From NCBI GenBank assembly GCA_937981985.1, contig CALJNB010000011.1, forward strand, positions 1 through 47,866: DNA of 47,866 nucleotides. Reading direction: 5' to 3'. The stretch is from an uncultured bacterium. GTDB taxonomy: Bacteria > Myxococcota_A > Bradymonadia > Bradymonadales > Bradymonadaceae. How positions within the stretch are numbered: the first letter of the stretch is position 1; every line of letters starts with the position of its first letter. Of this stretch, positions 1 through 7,055 are shown piece after piece. The notes under the pieces were generated by a model. That model was not told the DNA's origin. It saw only the letters and a list, made by a program, of their open reading frames with translations, and did no database searches. The position numbers and the translations under genes were made by a program.

Positions 1-209
1 TTAACTCCGACGGTTGGTACCGGAACGGGGTCAGGCGTATCCGTATTGCTGTCGGTCGGATTCTTAACGGTCTCCTCATCGCCCATATCAGGGTTTTGAG
101 GATCAGACGCTATGGTCGAGCCAGTATCAGTCTCGTCGTGATGGTCTGAAGGGAAACTACAGCCTACAAGGCTTGCGAATAATAAGAGTGCGGGTAGATA
201 ATATTTCAT
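1..209 (-). CDS. Partial secreted lipoprotein (N-terminal 69 residues)
   Basis: The first 69 codons of a leftward gene are visible and the rest lies outside the window. The start ATG at 209-207 follows a GGAG ribosome-binding site. Residues 1-17 are a short hydrophobic signal ending in LVGC, a lipobox, so the protein should be lipid-anchored at Cys17. The mature part visible is an Asp/Thr/Pro-rich linker with no recognisable domain (many D, T, P, N residues). This linker style is common in surface lipoproteins of myxobacteria-like bacteria. Function cannot be assigned. An unusual hairpin lies in its leader (234-259). Confidence 0.7.
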   Translation of the reverse strand, partial: MKYYLPALLLFASLVGCSFPSDHHDETDTGSTIASDPQNPDMGDEETVKNPTDSNTDTPDPVPVPTVGV

Positions 210-233
210 TTTTTCTCCAAGGGTATTAAAAAC

Positions 234-259
234 GGATTCGTTCCGGACGAACCCTTTTT
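234..259. terminator. Bidirectional terminator-like hairpin in the leader of the first lipoprotein
   Basis: TTCGT-TCCGG-ACGAA forms a perfect 5-bp stem (237-251), extended by GG/CC with one mismatch. It is followed on the plus strand by five T (255-259). On the minus strand the same hairpin is followed by GTTTTTAA. It lies only about 25 bases upstream of the ATG of the leftward lipoprotein. The promoter of that gene must therefore lie beyond it, and the transcript would run through the hairpin. It could be an attenuator or simply a terminator for antisense or upstream transcription. Confidence 0.45.
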
Positions 260-560
260 CGACCCGCAAAGATTTGTGTTGCCAATAATTTTTAAAAACA
301 CTTTTGGATCAAAGTGGCTAGTCTTTGGTGGCAGCTCGATTCGCCACTCTTCTCATAACGCCGGCCTAAATTCGATGAGTATGTCGAAACGCTCCGCGCA
401 CACGGTTGCTGATTAGTGGCGTTTTCACGTGTCCTAAGCGTGTTTTCCTGCGCTACTACTTCCATTCACTAATACATCCGGCCAACGGTCAGAATGATTG
501 GTACGTCGTTTGCTAAGTCATGTTGAGTAATTTGATTCTTACTTCCTTTTAGGAGAAAAC
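260..560. other. Divergent intergenic region without a gene
   Basis: About 300 bases separate the hairpin at 234-259 from the rightward protease gene. I see no open frame with coding character. A small inverted repeat, CACTTT-TGGATC-AAAGTG at 299-316, is the only structure noticed. A clear AGGAG ribosome-binding site (about 550-554) belongs to the protease gene. Promoters for both flanking genes presumably lie here, but none stands out. Confidence 0.4.
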
Positions 561-1700
561 ATGAAACACCTAGTCTTACTTTCTTTTCTACTCACGTTAA
601 CTTCTGCATGTGGATCCTCAGGTTCGGAGACGGTGGCTGATAATAACGAAACGGAGACAGAACCAAAATCTCAAGACGATGATTCAAAAATGGTTACTGA
701 GCCTAAGGATGTAGTCATGGATACGCCGAAGAGCGAAGTAGATCCCGAACCCGAAATGGAGGCGGATAAATTTGCAGTGGATAACGACGGATTTTTCCCC
801 CTCCAAGATGGCGTGGATCGTTCCGGATTAGACCTAGATATCGTGGAAACGAGCGCAGCGTCTACGGGGCAGATTTTGCAACGCAGAGAAGGAGAACTTC
901 AAAAGTTTCATATCGACTATTATCGACAAAACTTTTGTGGAACTGAAGAAAGAAGAAAATGGATGCTCAATTTTTGCGAGACGATTGAGAAAACTGAGTG
1001 TGATGAGGGTTGCCCCGTTGCAGCATACTTACCTGCAGGTACAGGTTTTGTTTTCGACCAAAAGGTCATCACAGCCCGCCACGTTTCTCAGGCCCTGGTC
1101 GACGACGAACCGATCTTGATAAGGTTATTAATCGATGATGAGGTTATAGACTTTGACCTTCAAAAAACGATTGCATCTGATCATAAACTTCCTTACGACA
1201 TCGGGGTTTTAGGATTTAGTAAATTAGAAAACCTTCCTGAAGGTCTGTTACTCAGAGATGGTCCGATTGAAAAAGACGAGCACGTTTTTTCGGTTGGGTT
1301 TCCTAACCTTACCGAAGATATGAGAGATTTGAGTGAGAAAGATTATGGGGAACAATTTGTGGCTCAGAGAATGACATACGGTCTGGTTACAGAAGCTAAT
1401 CCTTTTGCCTGGTCTTATTGTAAATTCACAAACAATATTACCGAAAGCGATCCGATGGCTTGGGTTCTTGAAGAGGCGTGTTTCGGAGATGATAAAAAGA
1501 GTTGGGAGCGAATCGAGAAAAATATTTTCGAAACTACGACTGACATGATTTACGGAATGAGTGGATCCCCGGTTCTTGATGCGGAGGGTAAGCTTTTGGG
1601 AATTGGTACTACAGTGAGAACAAATATGCCTGGAAGTATTGCACCAGCGATTCACTCTAAAGCAGAAAACATCTCAGAAGTTCTAAATCTGCTTCGATAA
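561..1700 (+). CDS. Trypsin-fold (S1/V8-like) serine protease lipoprotein
   Basis: This is a predicted lipid-anchored serine endopeptidase exported from the cytoplasm. Residues 1-17 form a signal peptide with lipobox TSAC. Residues 18-75 are an acidic Glu/Asp/Lys-rich linker. The protease domain covers about 150-379. His174 lies in TARHV after a GTGFVF strand, Asp213 lies in PYDIGVLGF, and Ser334 lies in GMSGSPVLD, giving the His-Asp-Ser triad of chymotrypsin-fold enzymes. Four or more Cys (126, 138, 147, 151) just before the domain could form disulfides, as expected for a secreted enzyme. Start chosen from AGGAGAAAAC before the ATG. It is a single gene convergent with the lamin-tail lipoprotein. 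The substrate is unknown; the triad makes the enzyme class likely. Confidence 0.85.
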   Translation: MKHLVLLSFLLTLTSACGSSGSETVADNNETETEPKSQDDDSKMVTEPKDVVMDTPKSEVDPEPEMEADKFAVDNDGFFPLQDGVDRSGLDLDIVETSAASTGQILQRREGELQKFHIDYYRQNFCGTEERRKWMLNFCETIEKTECDEGCPVAAYLPAGTGFVFDQKVITARHVSQALVDDEPILIRLLIDDEVIDFDLQKTIASDHKLPYDIGVLGFSKLENLPEGLLLRDGPIEKDEHVFSVGFPNLTEDMRDLSEKDYGEQFVAQRMTYGLVTEANPFAWSYCKFTNNITESDPMAWVLEEACFGDDKKSWERIEKNIFETTTDMIYGMSGSPVLDAEGKLLGIGTTVRTNMPGSIAPAIHSKAENISEVLNLLR

Positions 1701-1750
1701 TAGATCTCATAGAAAGGATTGTGCCGCTTTTTTGGGAGCGAATTCGCGTC

Positions 1751-2893
1751 TTAAGGCGTGTTTGTAGCGCCAAAGGACGAGGCGGAACAGGTTTGGAAAT
1801 CTCCGTTTCCATCAGTAGCGCGACAGTAAGAAACCGATGCTTCGCCCGATGGCCAAGCCACTTGGTCGATGATGACGTCGTTTGAGTCATAAAGAATAAC
1901 CGCGTCAGATCCACCGAGTCCAAACGTGTGCTCGACGTCTTTGGTCAGGACGAGGAAGACGCCGGCTGCGATACTGGTGTTGGCGGGGAAGTCGAAGCGA
2001 TTATCTGTGTCTGCCGCAGATTCGTATCCGTCATCGACGACATACCAACCGGTCATGTCGACTGCGCTTGCACCTGAATTCAATAATTCGATTTTGTCTT
2101 CTGTTGAATCGACTTCATTGATGCGGATTGCGTTGACTGCTGCAACACAACTACTGGTGTCGATTTCTCCACAGCCCGGTAAACAGATAAGATCTCCGGA
2201 TGCGAAGCCTTCGGAAGCACAATCTTTTCCACCGAAATCTACATCGTCGCAGGCCTCGTCTCCCTCTTTGGTGGTGTCACCACAAACCGGAGCACCAGGA
2301 TCGTTATCAATATTGGCTACACCTGGGGTGGGTGTGTGGAGGGTTTTGAAGGTGCCCTCGCCATCGGGGAAGCGTCCGAACGATTTACCGGCGATCGCCG
2401 CACCTTCTTCCCAGTCCATCTGATCGATGAGGGTTCCGTCGGGCTCAAATAATCCAAGTTCTTCATCTCCACCCAATTTAAATCCGGCTTCGTCGTTACT
2501 TGCGATTATTTTCAAGAACGCACCGGGTTCTAATGTTCCGGAAAGTACGGCCTTGGTTTTATCTTCTAAGTCATCGGTATAACCGATTCCTGTGAGGTCG
2601 ATGGCGACGTTGCCGCCGTTATAAATTTCGAACCAGTCGTCCGGATCGCCCGCCGGAGCAATTTCGTTTATGACAAGTTGAGCGTATGGATCAATTATCG
2701 TTCCATTATTAGACGTGCCATTATTGTTCGAGGTTCCGTTATTATTCGTTGTTGTTTTATTATTCGTTGTCGTTTTGTTGTTCGTTGTCGTTTTGTTGTT
2801 CGTTGTTGTTTGGTTGTTGGTATTGTTATTCTCTTTAGTGTCCGAATCACCACAGGCGATCAAAAATACCATCATCAAGATTATTCTTTTCAT
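1751..2893 (-). CDS. Lipoprotein with two lamin-tail domains and a Cys-rich module
   Basis: Residues 1-14 are a signal peptide with lipobox LIAC. Residues 20-66 are a low-complexity Asn/Thr linker encoded by 18-bp repeats. Residues about 70-190 look like a lamin-tail (LTD) domain: LVINEIAPAGDPDDWFEIYN, a Gly/Leu-rich core, then a closing GKSFGRFPDG stretch. Residues about 200-250 hold a short Cys-rich segment (CGDTTKEGDEACDD onward) reminiscent of the Cys-rich repeats of myxobacterial secreted proteins. A second LTD follows from about 256 (AIRINEVDSTEDKIELLNSG) to the end. LTD domains in bacteria occur on secreted or surface proteins and are thought to bind other molecules; no enzyme motif is seen. 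Ribosome-binding site TGGAG precedes the ATG. Converges with the protease gene, with a gap of about 50 bases. Confidence 0.8.
   Translation of the reverse strand: MKRIILMMVFLIACGDSDTKENNNTNNQTTTNNKTTTNNKTTTNNKTTTNNNGTSNNNGTSNNGTIIDPYAQLVINEIAPAGDPDDWFEIYNGGNVAIDLTGIGYTDDLEDKTKAVLSGTLEPGAFLKIIASNDEAGFKLGGDEELGLFEPDGTLIDQMDWEEGAAIAGKSFGRFPDGEGTFKTLHTPTPGVANIDNDPGAPVCGDTTKEGDEACDDVDFGGKDCASEGFASGDLICLPGCGEIDTSSCVAAVNAIRINEVDSTEDKIELLNSGASAVDMTGWYVVDDGYESAADTDNRFDFPANTSIAAGVFLVLTKDVEHTFGLGGSDAVILYDSNDVIIDQVAWPSGEASVSYCRATDGNGDFQTCSASSFGATNTP
2742..2813 (-). repeat. Four in-frame 18-bp repeats coding the Asn/Thr linker
   Basis: Four 18-bp units (2742-2759, 2760-2777, 2778-2795, 2796-2813) differ at only a few positions. 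They encode TTTNNK-type hexapeptides between the lipid anchor and the first lamin-tail domain. Degenerate further Asn/Gly/Thr/Ser units follow toward 2700. Because the unit is a multiple of three, copy changes would alter linker length without breaking the frame. Confidence 0.8.
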
Positions 2894-3100
2894 AATATAA
2901 CTCCATAGGATTGATACGAAGATAGTGATGGAATTGGAAACTTTTTGAAAGAAGTTTATTGGCTCACTTTTGGGGCTGCAATGATTTCAATTCCATCGCA
3001 CTACCGCGCTATGAGCGAGGTTAGAACTTAGCGCAGTTAAGACGATGCCAAACTAAATCAATGAAATGGGTCTGTACCGTTATCAATACCCTTGTTCTTT

Positions 3101-3124
3101 AGCTTATTCTTTCACGAATAAGCT
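3101..3124 (-). other. Perfect 9-bp stem-loop across the decarboxylase stop codon
   Basis: Read on the minus strand, AGCTTATTC, a 6-base loop and GAATAAGCT form a perfect hairpin. The TAA stop codon is inside the 3' arm. No T-run follows, so it is not a classical intrinsic terminator. It may stabilise the 3' end or act as a weak terminator. Confidence 0.55.
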
Positions 3125-3883
3125 AACGCTTCCAAGTTCTTCGATTTCAACTTCAGCGAAATCACCATCGGCAAGATGAACCGCTTTTGTAGCACCACCA
3201 GCGAGGACAATGTCACCAGCGTGAATGATCTCTCCGACTTCAGCCAACATATTTGCCAATTTGGCCAACGATTTTAAGGGGTGTTCAAAAATGGCAGCAC
3301 TACTTCCGGTTTCTTTAACTTCGCCGTTAATTTTCAAAACCATTCCAAGATTGGACACGTCAATATCACTGATTGGAATGACTTTATCGCCTAAGAAGAA
3401 ACGCGTCGATGACGCGTTATCTGCAACAACGTCGGGCAAAGTAAATTTAAAGTTTTCGTATCGACTATCGATGACCTCCAACGCTCCTACAACCGATTCG
3501 ATGGCGCTAACACATTCGGCGGCGGTCGTTGGGCCTCTAAGATCATGTTTCATAATGAATGCGATTTCGGGCTCAACCCGCGGGTGGCAATGTTCTGACA
3601 TGAAAATCGTCGCACCAGACTCGCGCTTCATTTCGTCGCTGAGGTGTCCGTAAATAGGATCGTGAACCCCCATTTGTTCCATCTTTGCAATACTTGTCAG
3701 GCCCATTTTCATCCCTACTTTTTTCTCGCCGCGTTCAAAGCGACGTGCCATGGAAGCGCGCTGAATCTTATAAGCGTCTGCGAAATCGAAGGGGGTTGTA
3801 GCGGTCAGCATTTCAATCGGTGTTACCGTTTTTGCAGCGCTATCAACACGTTCTGCGAGGACTTGTATTTGATCATTTTCCAT
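3104..3883 (-). CDS. dmpH: 4-oxalocrotonate decarboxylase (DmpH/XylI/NahK family)
   Basis: A 259-aa enzyme of the fumarylacetoacetate-hydrolase-like hydratase/decarboxylase family. In catechol meta-cleavage the decarboxylase converts 2-oxo-3-hexenedioate (4-oxalocrotonate) to 2-hydroxypenta-2,4-dienoate with a divalent metal. It shows VGMKMGLTSIAKMEQMGV, then PIYGHL, EPEIAFIM with metal-ligand acids, and VIDSRYENFKF followed by VADNASSTRF. From memory these match NahK/XylI more closely than the vinylpyruvate hydratases (DmpE/MhpD), but the two families are related, so the exact step is less certain than the family. Length is normal. It lies 28 bases downstream of the aldolase gene and is presumably co-transcribed. 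A GGAAG ribosome-binding site precedes the ATG. Confidence 0.85.
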   Translation of the reverse strand: MENDQIQVLAERVDSAAKTVTPIEMLTATTPFDFADAYKIQRASMARRFERGEKKVGMKMGLTSIAKMEQMGVHDPIYGHLSDEMKRESGATIFMSEHCHPRVEPEIAFIMKHDLRGPTTAAECVSAIESVVGALEVIDSRYENFKFTLPDVVADNASSTRFFLGDKVIPISDIDVSNLGMVLKINGEVKETGSSAAIFEHPLKSLAKLANMLAEVGEIIHAGDIVLAGGATKAVHLADGDFAEVEIEELGSVSLFVKE

Positions 3884-3911
3884 TTTTCTTCCGTATCTTT
3901 AAGATTGAGTA

Positions 3912-4916
3912 TTAGTTTGAGTTTTTTAAGTTTAGTGCAACGTCGATAATCATGTCTTCTTGGCCGCCCACAAGGTTCCTTTCCCCGACTCCTAATAGGA
4001 TATCTCTTGGGTCGACTCCAAATTTTTCGCCAGCGCGTTCTGCATGTAGTAAGAAGGATGAATACACGCCTGCATATCCAAGCATGATTGCGTTTCCGTC
4101 GGTTTGGACTGGCCGCTGCATGATGGGGCGAACCAGTTTGTCGGCGCAATCAAGAAGGGGATAAAGGTCGATTCCGGTGTTTATTCCCATTCTATTGGTC
4201 GTCGCGATGAGTAACTCAAGTGCACAGTTTCCCGCACCTGCGCCCATTCCTGCAACAGATCCGTCAATTCGGGATGCGCCACTTTGAATCGCCACAAGTG
4301 AGTTTGCCACACCGAGCCCGAGATTGTTATGATTATGGAACCCAACTTCGCAATCGATGGCGTTGACCAGGGCATCGACGCGATCTTTTGACTCTTCCAT
4401 CAAAAGCGCGCCAGCAGAATCGACGACGTAAACGCAGTGCGCGCCGTAGGACTCCATAAGCTTTGCTTGTTCGGCAAGTTTTTCAGGTTCCAACATATGG
4501 GACATCATCAAGAATCCGACCACATCTAAACCGGCGACTCGCGCGTGTTCGATATGCTGTTTAGAGATATCGGCTTCGGTGCAGTGGGTCGCGATCCTAA
4601 TGGTGTCGATCCCGAGCGCGATGGCGTCGTCGATATCTGAGATGGTTCCAATTCCGGGCAGTAGTAGTGCCGCTAGTTTTGAATGGGTGAGTACTTCGCG
4701 AACCGATTGAATATATTCGGCTTCGGTGACAGCAGAAAATCCATAACAAAAGGAATTTCCGTTGAGTCCGTCTCCGTGACTTACTTCAATCAGGTCCACT
4801 TTGGCGGCGTCTAACTTTTTAGCGATGGCTACCATTTGGTCGACAGAGTATTGGTGGGCCAGAGCGTGCATTCCGTCGCGTAGTGTGCAATCGTTAATGA
4901 TGATTTTTTTCGACAT
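3912..4916 (-). CDS. dmpG: 4-hydroxy-2-oxovalerate aldolase (DmpG/MhpE family)
   Basis: A 334-aa class II, metal-dependent aldolase of the HMG-CoA-lyase-like TIM-barrel family. It cleaves 4-hydroxy-2-oxovalerate to pyruvate and acetaldehyde at the end of meta-cleavage pathways. Visible family marks are [11 protein letters not shown] at residues 8-18 (metal ligand Asp9 and catalytic Arg13), [10 protein letters not shown] near residue 45, GFHNHNNLG around 190-198 with the HxH metal ligands, and [13 protein letters not shown] near 230. In known systems the enzyme works in a complex with the acylating acetaldehyde dehydrogenase DmpF/MhpF. No such gene is adjacent: the upstream neighbour is divergent ydcF. 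First gene of a two-gene leftward unit with the decarboxylase. Confidence 0.9.
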   Translation of the reverse strand: MSKKIIINDCTLRDGMHALAHQYSVDQMVAIAKKLDAAKVDLIEVSHGDGLNGNSFCYGFSAVTEAEYIQSVREVLTHSKLAALLLPGIGTISDIDDAIALGIDTIRIATHCTEADISKQHIEHARVAGLDVVGFLMMSHMLEPEKLAEQAKLMESYGAHCVYVVDSAGALLMEESKDRVDALVNAIDCEVGFHNHNNLGLGVANSLVAIQSGASRIDGSVAGMGAGAGNCALELLIATTNRMGINTGIDLYPLLDCADKLVRPIMQRPVQTDGNAIMLGYAGVYSSFLLHAERAGEKFGVDPRDILLGVGERNLVGGQEDMIIDVALNLKNSN

Positions 4917-5022
4917 AAGTACTCTAAATTCAAACCGGTTGTAGATATGTATGTAGGCGGAAGCGATGGGAATGAAAAGGGAAAAGCCGGAATAGATGGT
5001 GGTGAGTGAAGTTGAGACTATT

Positions 5023-5592
5023 ATGAAAAGATTAAGGATTAAACAATTTGTCTTTTTAGCGTGTTTGGCTTTTGCGCTGGTTTGGGGCAGCCTTGTTTTT
5101 TATTTGGCCAATTACGTGAATCAAGAAGAAACGAAAACGGAAGCGATTGTCGTTCTTGGTTGCCGTGTTCATGAAACAGGCGCGCCTTCGTTTGCGCTTG
5201 GACGCCGAACCCGTAAAGCGGTCGATTTGTTTAATCAAGGGATTGCGCCTATCGTTGTGTTTACAGGCGGACAGGGTGACCATGGGGGAACCGAGGCGAG
5301 CACAGCAGCTAAGTATGCCAAAAGTTTGGGCCTCCCTGAGTCGGCGATTGTTTTAGAGGAGACCTCTACCTCGACCGAAGAAAACGCAACGGGTGTAGCT
5401 GCGATACGATCTTTTGAGAATATTACGATTGTCACGGATGGGTATCACGCGTTCCGCGCGAAGCGTGTCTTTCTTAAACATTTTTCTTCAGTGAGTGTGG
5501 CCACGGTACCGACGGCGTTCCCTGTTGTTCTTAAATCTGCGAGTCGTGAGATTTTGGCTATCCTTTATTATAGGCTGGCCGGTCGAATCTAG
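5023..5592 (+). CDS. YdcF/SanA/ElyC-family (DUF218) membrane-anchored protein
   Basis: About 189 aa. One N-terminal membrane anchor (residues about 6-30) is followed by a DUF218 domain: [24 protein letters not shown], then [10 protein letters not shown], the usual acidic/Ser/Asn motif of the family, and [14 protein letters not shown] near the C-terminus. Family members such as SanA and ElyC affect envelope barrier function or peptidoglycan and undecaprenyl-phosphate metabolism in enterobacteria, but the biochemical reaction is unclear. An alternative ATG lies at 4996 (nine residues longer). I prefer 5023 because the signal anchor then begins normally (MKRLRIKQF). Divergent from the aldolase gene and convergent with the membrane protein to its right. 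Confidence 0.75.
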   Translation: MKRLRIKQFVFLACLAFALVWGSLVFYLANYVNQEETKTEAIVVLGCRVHETGAPSFALGRRTRKAVDLFNQGIAPIVVFTGGQGDHGGTEASTAAKYAKSLGLPESAIVLEETSTSTEENATGVAAIRSFENITIVTDGYHAFRAKRVFLKHFSSVSVATVPTAFPVVLKSASREILAILYYRLAGRI

Positions 5593-5609
5593 GCGAAAGT
5601 TCTCCTTTT

Positions 5610-5638
5610 TTCTTCTGAAATCGTAATTTTTAGAAGAA
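5610..5638. terminator. Hairpin in the convergent ydcF / membrane-protein gap
   Basis: TTCTTCT (5610-5616) pairs with AGAAGAA (5632-5638), and the interior GAAAT/ATTTT can extend the stem around a CGTA loop. It fills the 47-base gap between two convergent stop codons. A run of T precedes rather than follows it on the plus strand, so it is not a textbook terminator. Confidence 0.4.
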
Positions 5639-5639
5639 C

Positions 5640-6338
5640 TCAAGTCCTGTTTTTTTGATACTTTGGGACGAAATAGTTTAAATAGAGGATCATAAAAACA
5701 TAAGTCATGATCAGCATTGGAACATTCGTATTAAAGGGAAGATTGATTTCTGGAATATTGAACCAAACCCGAAACGAAGTCGTGGCAATGGAAAGCATGA
5801 AGGCGATTCCAAACACGAATAGGCCAATAATGAGTATCTTACTTTTTGAACTTCTTTGGATCCCGAGTTTTGCTTCACCAATTAAGAAATAAGAAAGTGT
5901 TGTGATTGTAAAGATGACTTCAATGGCGATCGCAAGATAAACATTGGAAGCGTAAAGTCCCAAACCAACCGTTTGTGAATCGGCACCAAAAAAGTGATGG
6001 GGGTGGCCGGAAAAAAAGTCTAAGATGAAATGCCCCAAGACGAGTCCGCTCCCGACTAGGCCTACTTTTGTATCTTTAAACAATAGCTTTCCGACCCCAA
6101 AGATCACGATAATCCAAAAGATTTGCGGCAATAAATCATGACTATAAACCATGTCGACGGTCATATTGATCAATGTCGCGCCAAGTACATCGCTTGGTCC
6201 TGTGGGTTCTAAACCAAGATAATGGAAGGTGAGCCATAATAAATCTTGAAACTGGGAGGCGATTAGAAAGTACAATAGACTCCCTTTGGGGAATTTCTGA
6301 TGAGCGATTAAAGCGGTGGAAAAGTGTCCTGCTAGCAT
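5640..6338 (-). CDS. YdjM-like (DUF457-type) multi-pass membrane protein
   Basis: A 232-aa integral membrane protein with about six hydrophobic segments. It opens MLAGHFSTALIAHQ and carries conserved-looking His/Asp motifs: His5, YSHDLLPQ near residue 65, and GHFILDFFSGHPHH near 102-115. This arrangement resembles the YdjM/DUF457 family of putative membrane-bound metal-dependent hydrolases. The activity is unproven even for the family, and assignment here is by motif layout only. It is divergent from a broken TetR gene; a palindromic operator sits in the shared promoter region, so it is the likely regulatory target. The ribosome-binding site is weak. Confidence 0.6.
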   Translation of the reverse strand: MLAGHFSTALIAHQKFPKGSLLYFLIASQFQDLLWLTFHYLGLEPTGPSDVLGATLINMTVDMVYSHDLLPQIFWIIVIFGVGKLLFKDTKVGLVGSGLVLGHFILDFFSGHPHHFFGADSQTVGLGLYASNVYLAIAIEVIFTITTLSYFLIGEAKLGIQRSSKSKILIIGLFVFGIAFMLSIATTSFRVWFNIPEINLPFNTNVPMLIMTYVFMILYLNYFVPKYQKNRT

Positions 6339-6364
6339 AAACGAACCGGGGGCTGTATAGTTAC

Positions 6365-6402
6365 TTGAACAATTAAGTACCGGTCGGTACGTAATGGGTC
6401 AA
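6365..6402. promoter_or_regulatory. Overlapping face-to-face promoters around a TetR-type operator
   Basis: A 14-base inverted repeat, GTACCG-GT-CGGTAC (6377-6390), looks like a TetR/AcrR-type operator. On the plus strand TTGAAC (6365-6370) and TACGTA (6388-6393) are 17 bases apart and point into tetR, giving a very short leader before the ATG at 6404. On the minus strand TTGACC (6402-6397) and TACTTA (6379-6374) are also 17 bases apart and point into the membrane-protein gene. The palindrome spans most of both spacers, so one bound repressor could block both promoters. Hexamers are read by eye; the operator is the stronger part. Confidence 0.55.
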
Positions 6403-6403
6403 C

Positions 6404-7033
6404 ATGAATAAAATACCAGATGGTAATAAAGTGACAGCCAAAAAAGCAAACCGTGGTAGACCTAAGACCTTCGACCGAAATCACATCATAGATATCGCTA
6501 TGATGAGTTACTGGAAGGAAGGGCCCATCGCGGTTTCAATCAATGAAATTTGCAAAAGGGCTGGGGTTTCAAAACCCAGCGTTTATCGTGAGTTTGGTAG
6601 CGAGGATGGGCTCAAACGTGCCGCGGTATCGACCTATTGCGATCTCTTGATAGCTCAATTTGAAAGAGGCATGGACCTTGAATCAAATTTCGTTCAGATT
6701 CTTGATAGTTTAATTTAAACGACACTCCAGGACCGCCGCGGGACACACTTTCCACCAGGTTGTCTCCTTGTCGCATCATCAAATTGTATGGGTCAACTTG
6801 GTGCTCAAACCTCTGAAACCGTTCGTGAAACTCGAAATATCATTATAGGGAAGTACGAGCGCTTGATTGATCGCGCGAAGAAAAATGGGGAATTTAAGGA
6901 CGATATTTCAACCCAATTGGCCGCTTTTTACATTAACGAACAGATCGCTAATGCAATGATACAGCAAAAGCGTGGTGAGAGAGCGGAGGATATCAGAGAC
7001 AACTTAAAACTCGCGCTTTCGGTTTTTATCTAG
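6404..7033 (+). pseudogene. TetR-family regulator interrupted by one in-frame stop
   Basis: Frames 6404-6718 and 6788-7033 are in the same reading frame, separated only by TAA at 6716-6718. Read through, they give about 209 aa, the normal TetR length. The N-terminal part carries GRPKTFDRNHIIDIAM and the helix-turn-helix INEICKRAGVSKPSVYREFG (about residues 47-66). After the stop the frame continues with PPGCLLVASSNCMGQLG, a typical TetR ligand-domain start, then a helical C-terminus. Between the stop and 6788 the frame stays open and family-like, so no DNA is missing. The break is either a genuine nonsense mutation, a sequencing error, or readthrough. The 104-residue product would keep the DNA-binding domain but lack the dimer/ligand domain. 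Confidence 0.85.
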
Positions 7034-7055
7034 ATCCATCTAAATGTAAATCGAG

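Noticed and set aside
2678-2908. Plus-strand frames rich in Phe/Val/Leu over the Asn/Thr linker
   Set aside because: These are the complement of the AAC/ACA repeats of the lamin-tail lipoprotein and only mimic membrane proteins.
6788-7033. Independent small gene starting at 6788
   Set aside because: The frame is continuous with the TetR gene before it except for one stop, and the family-like sequence begins upstream of this ATG.
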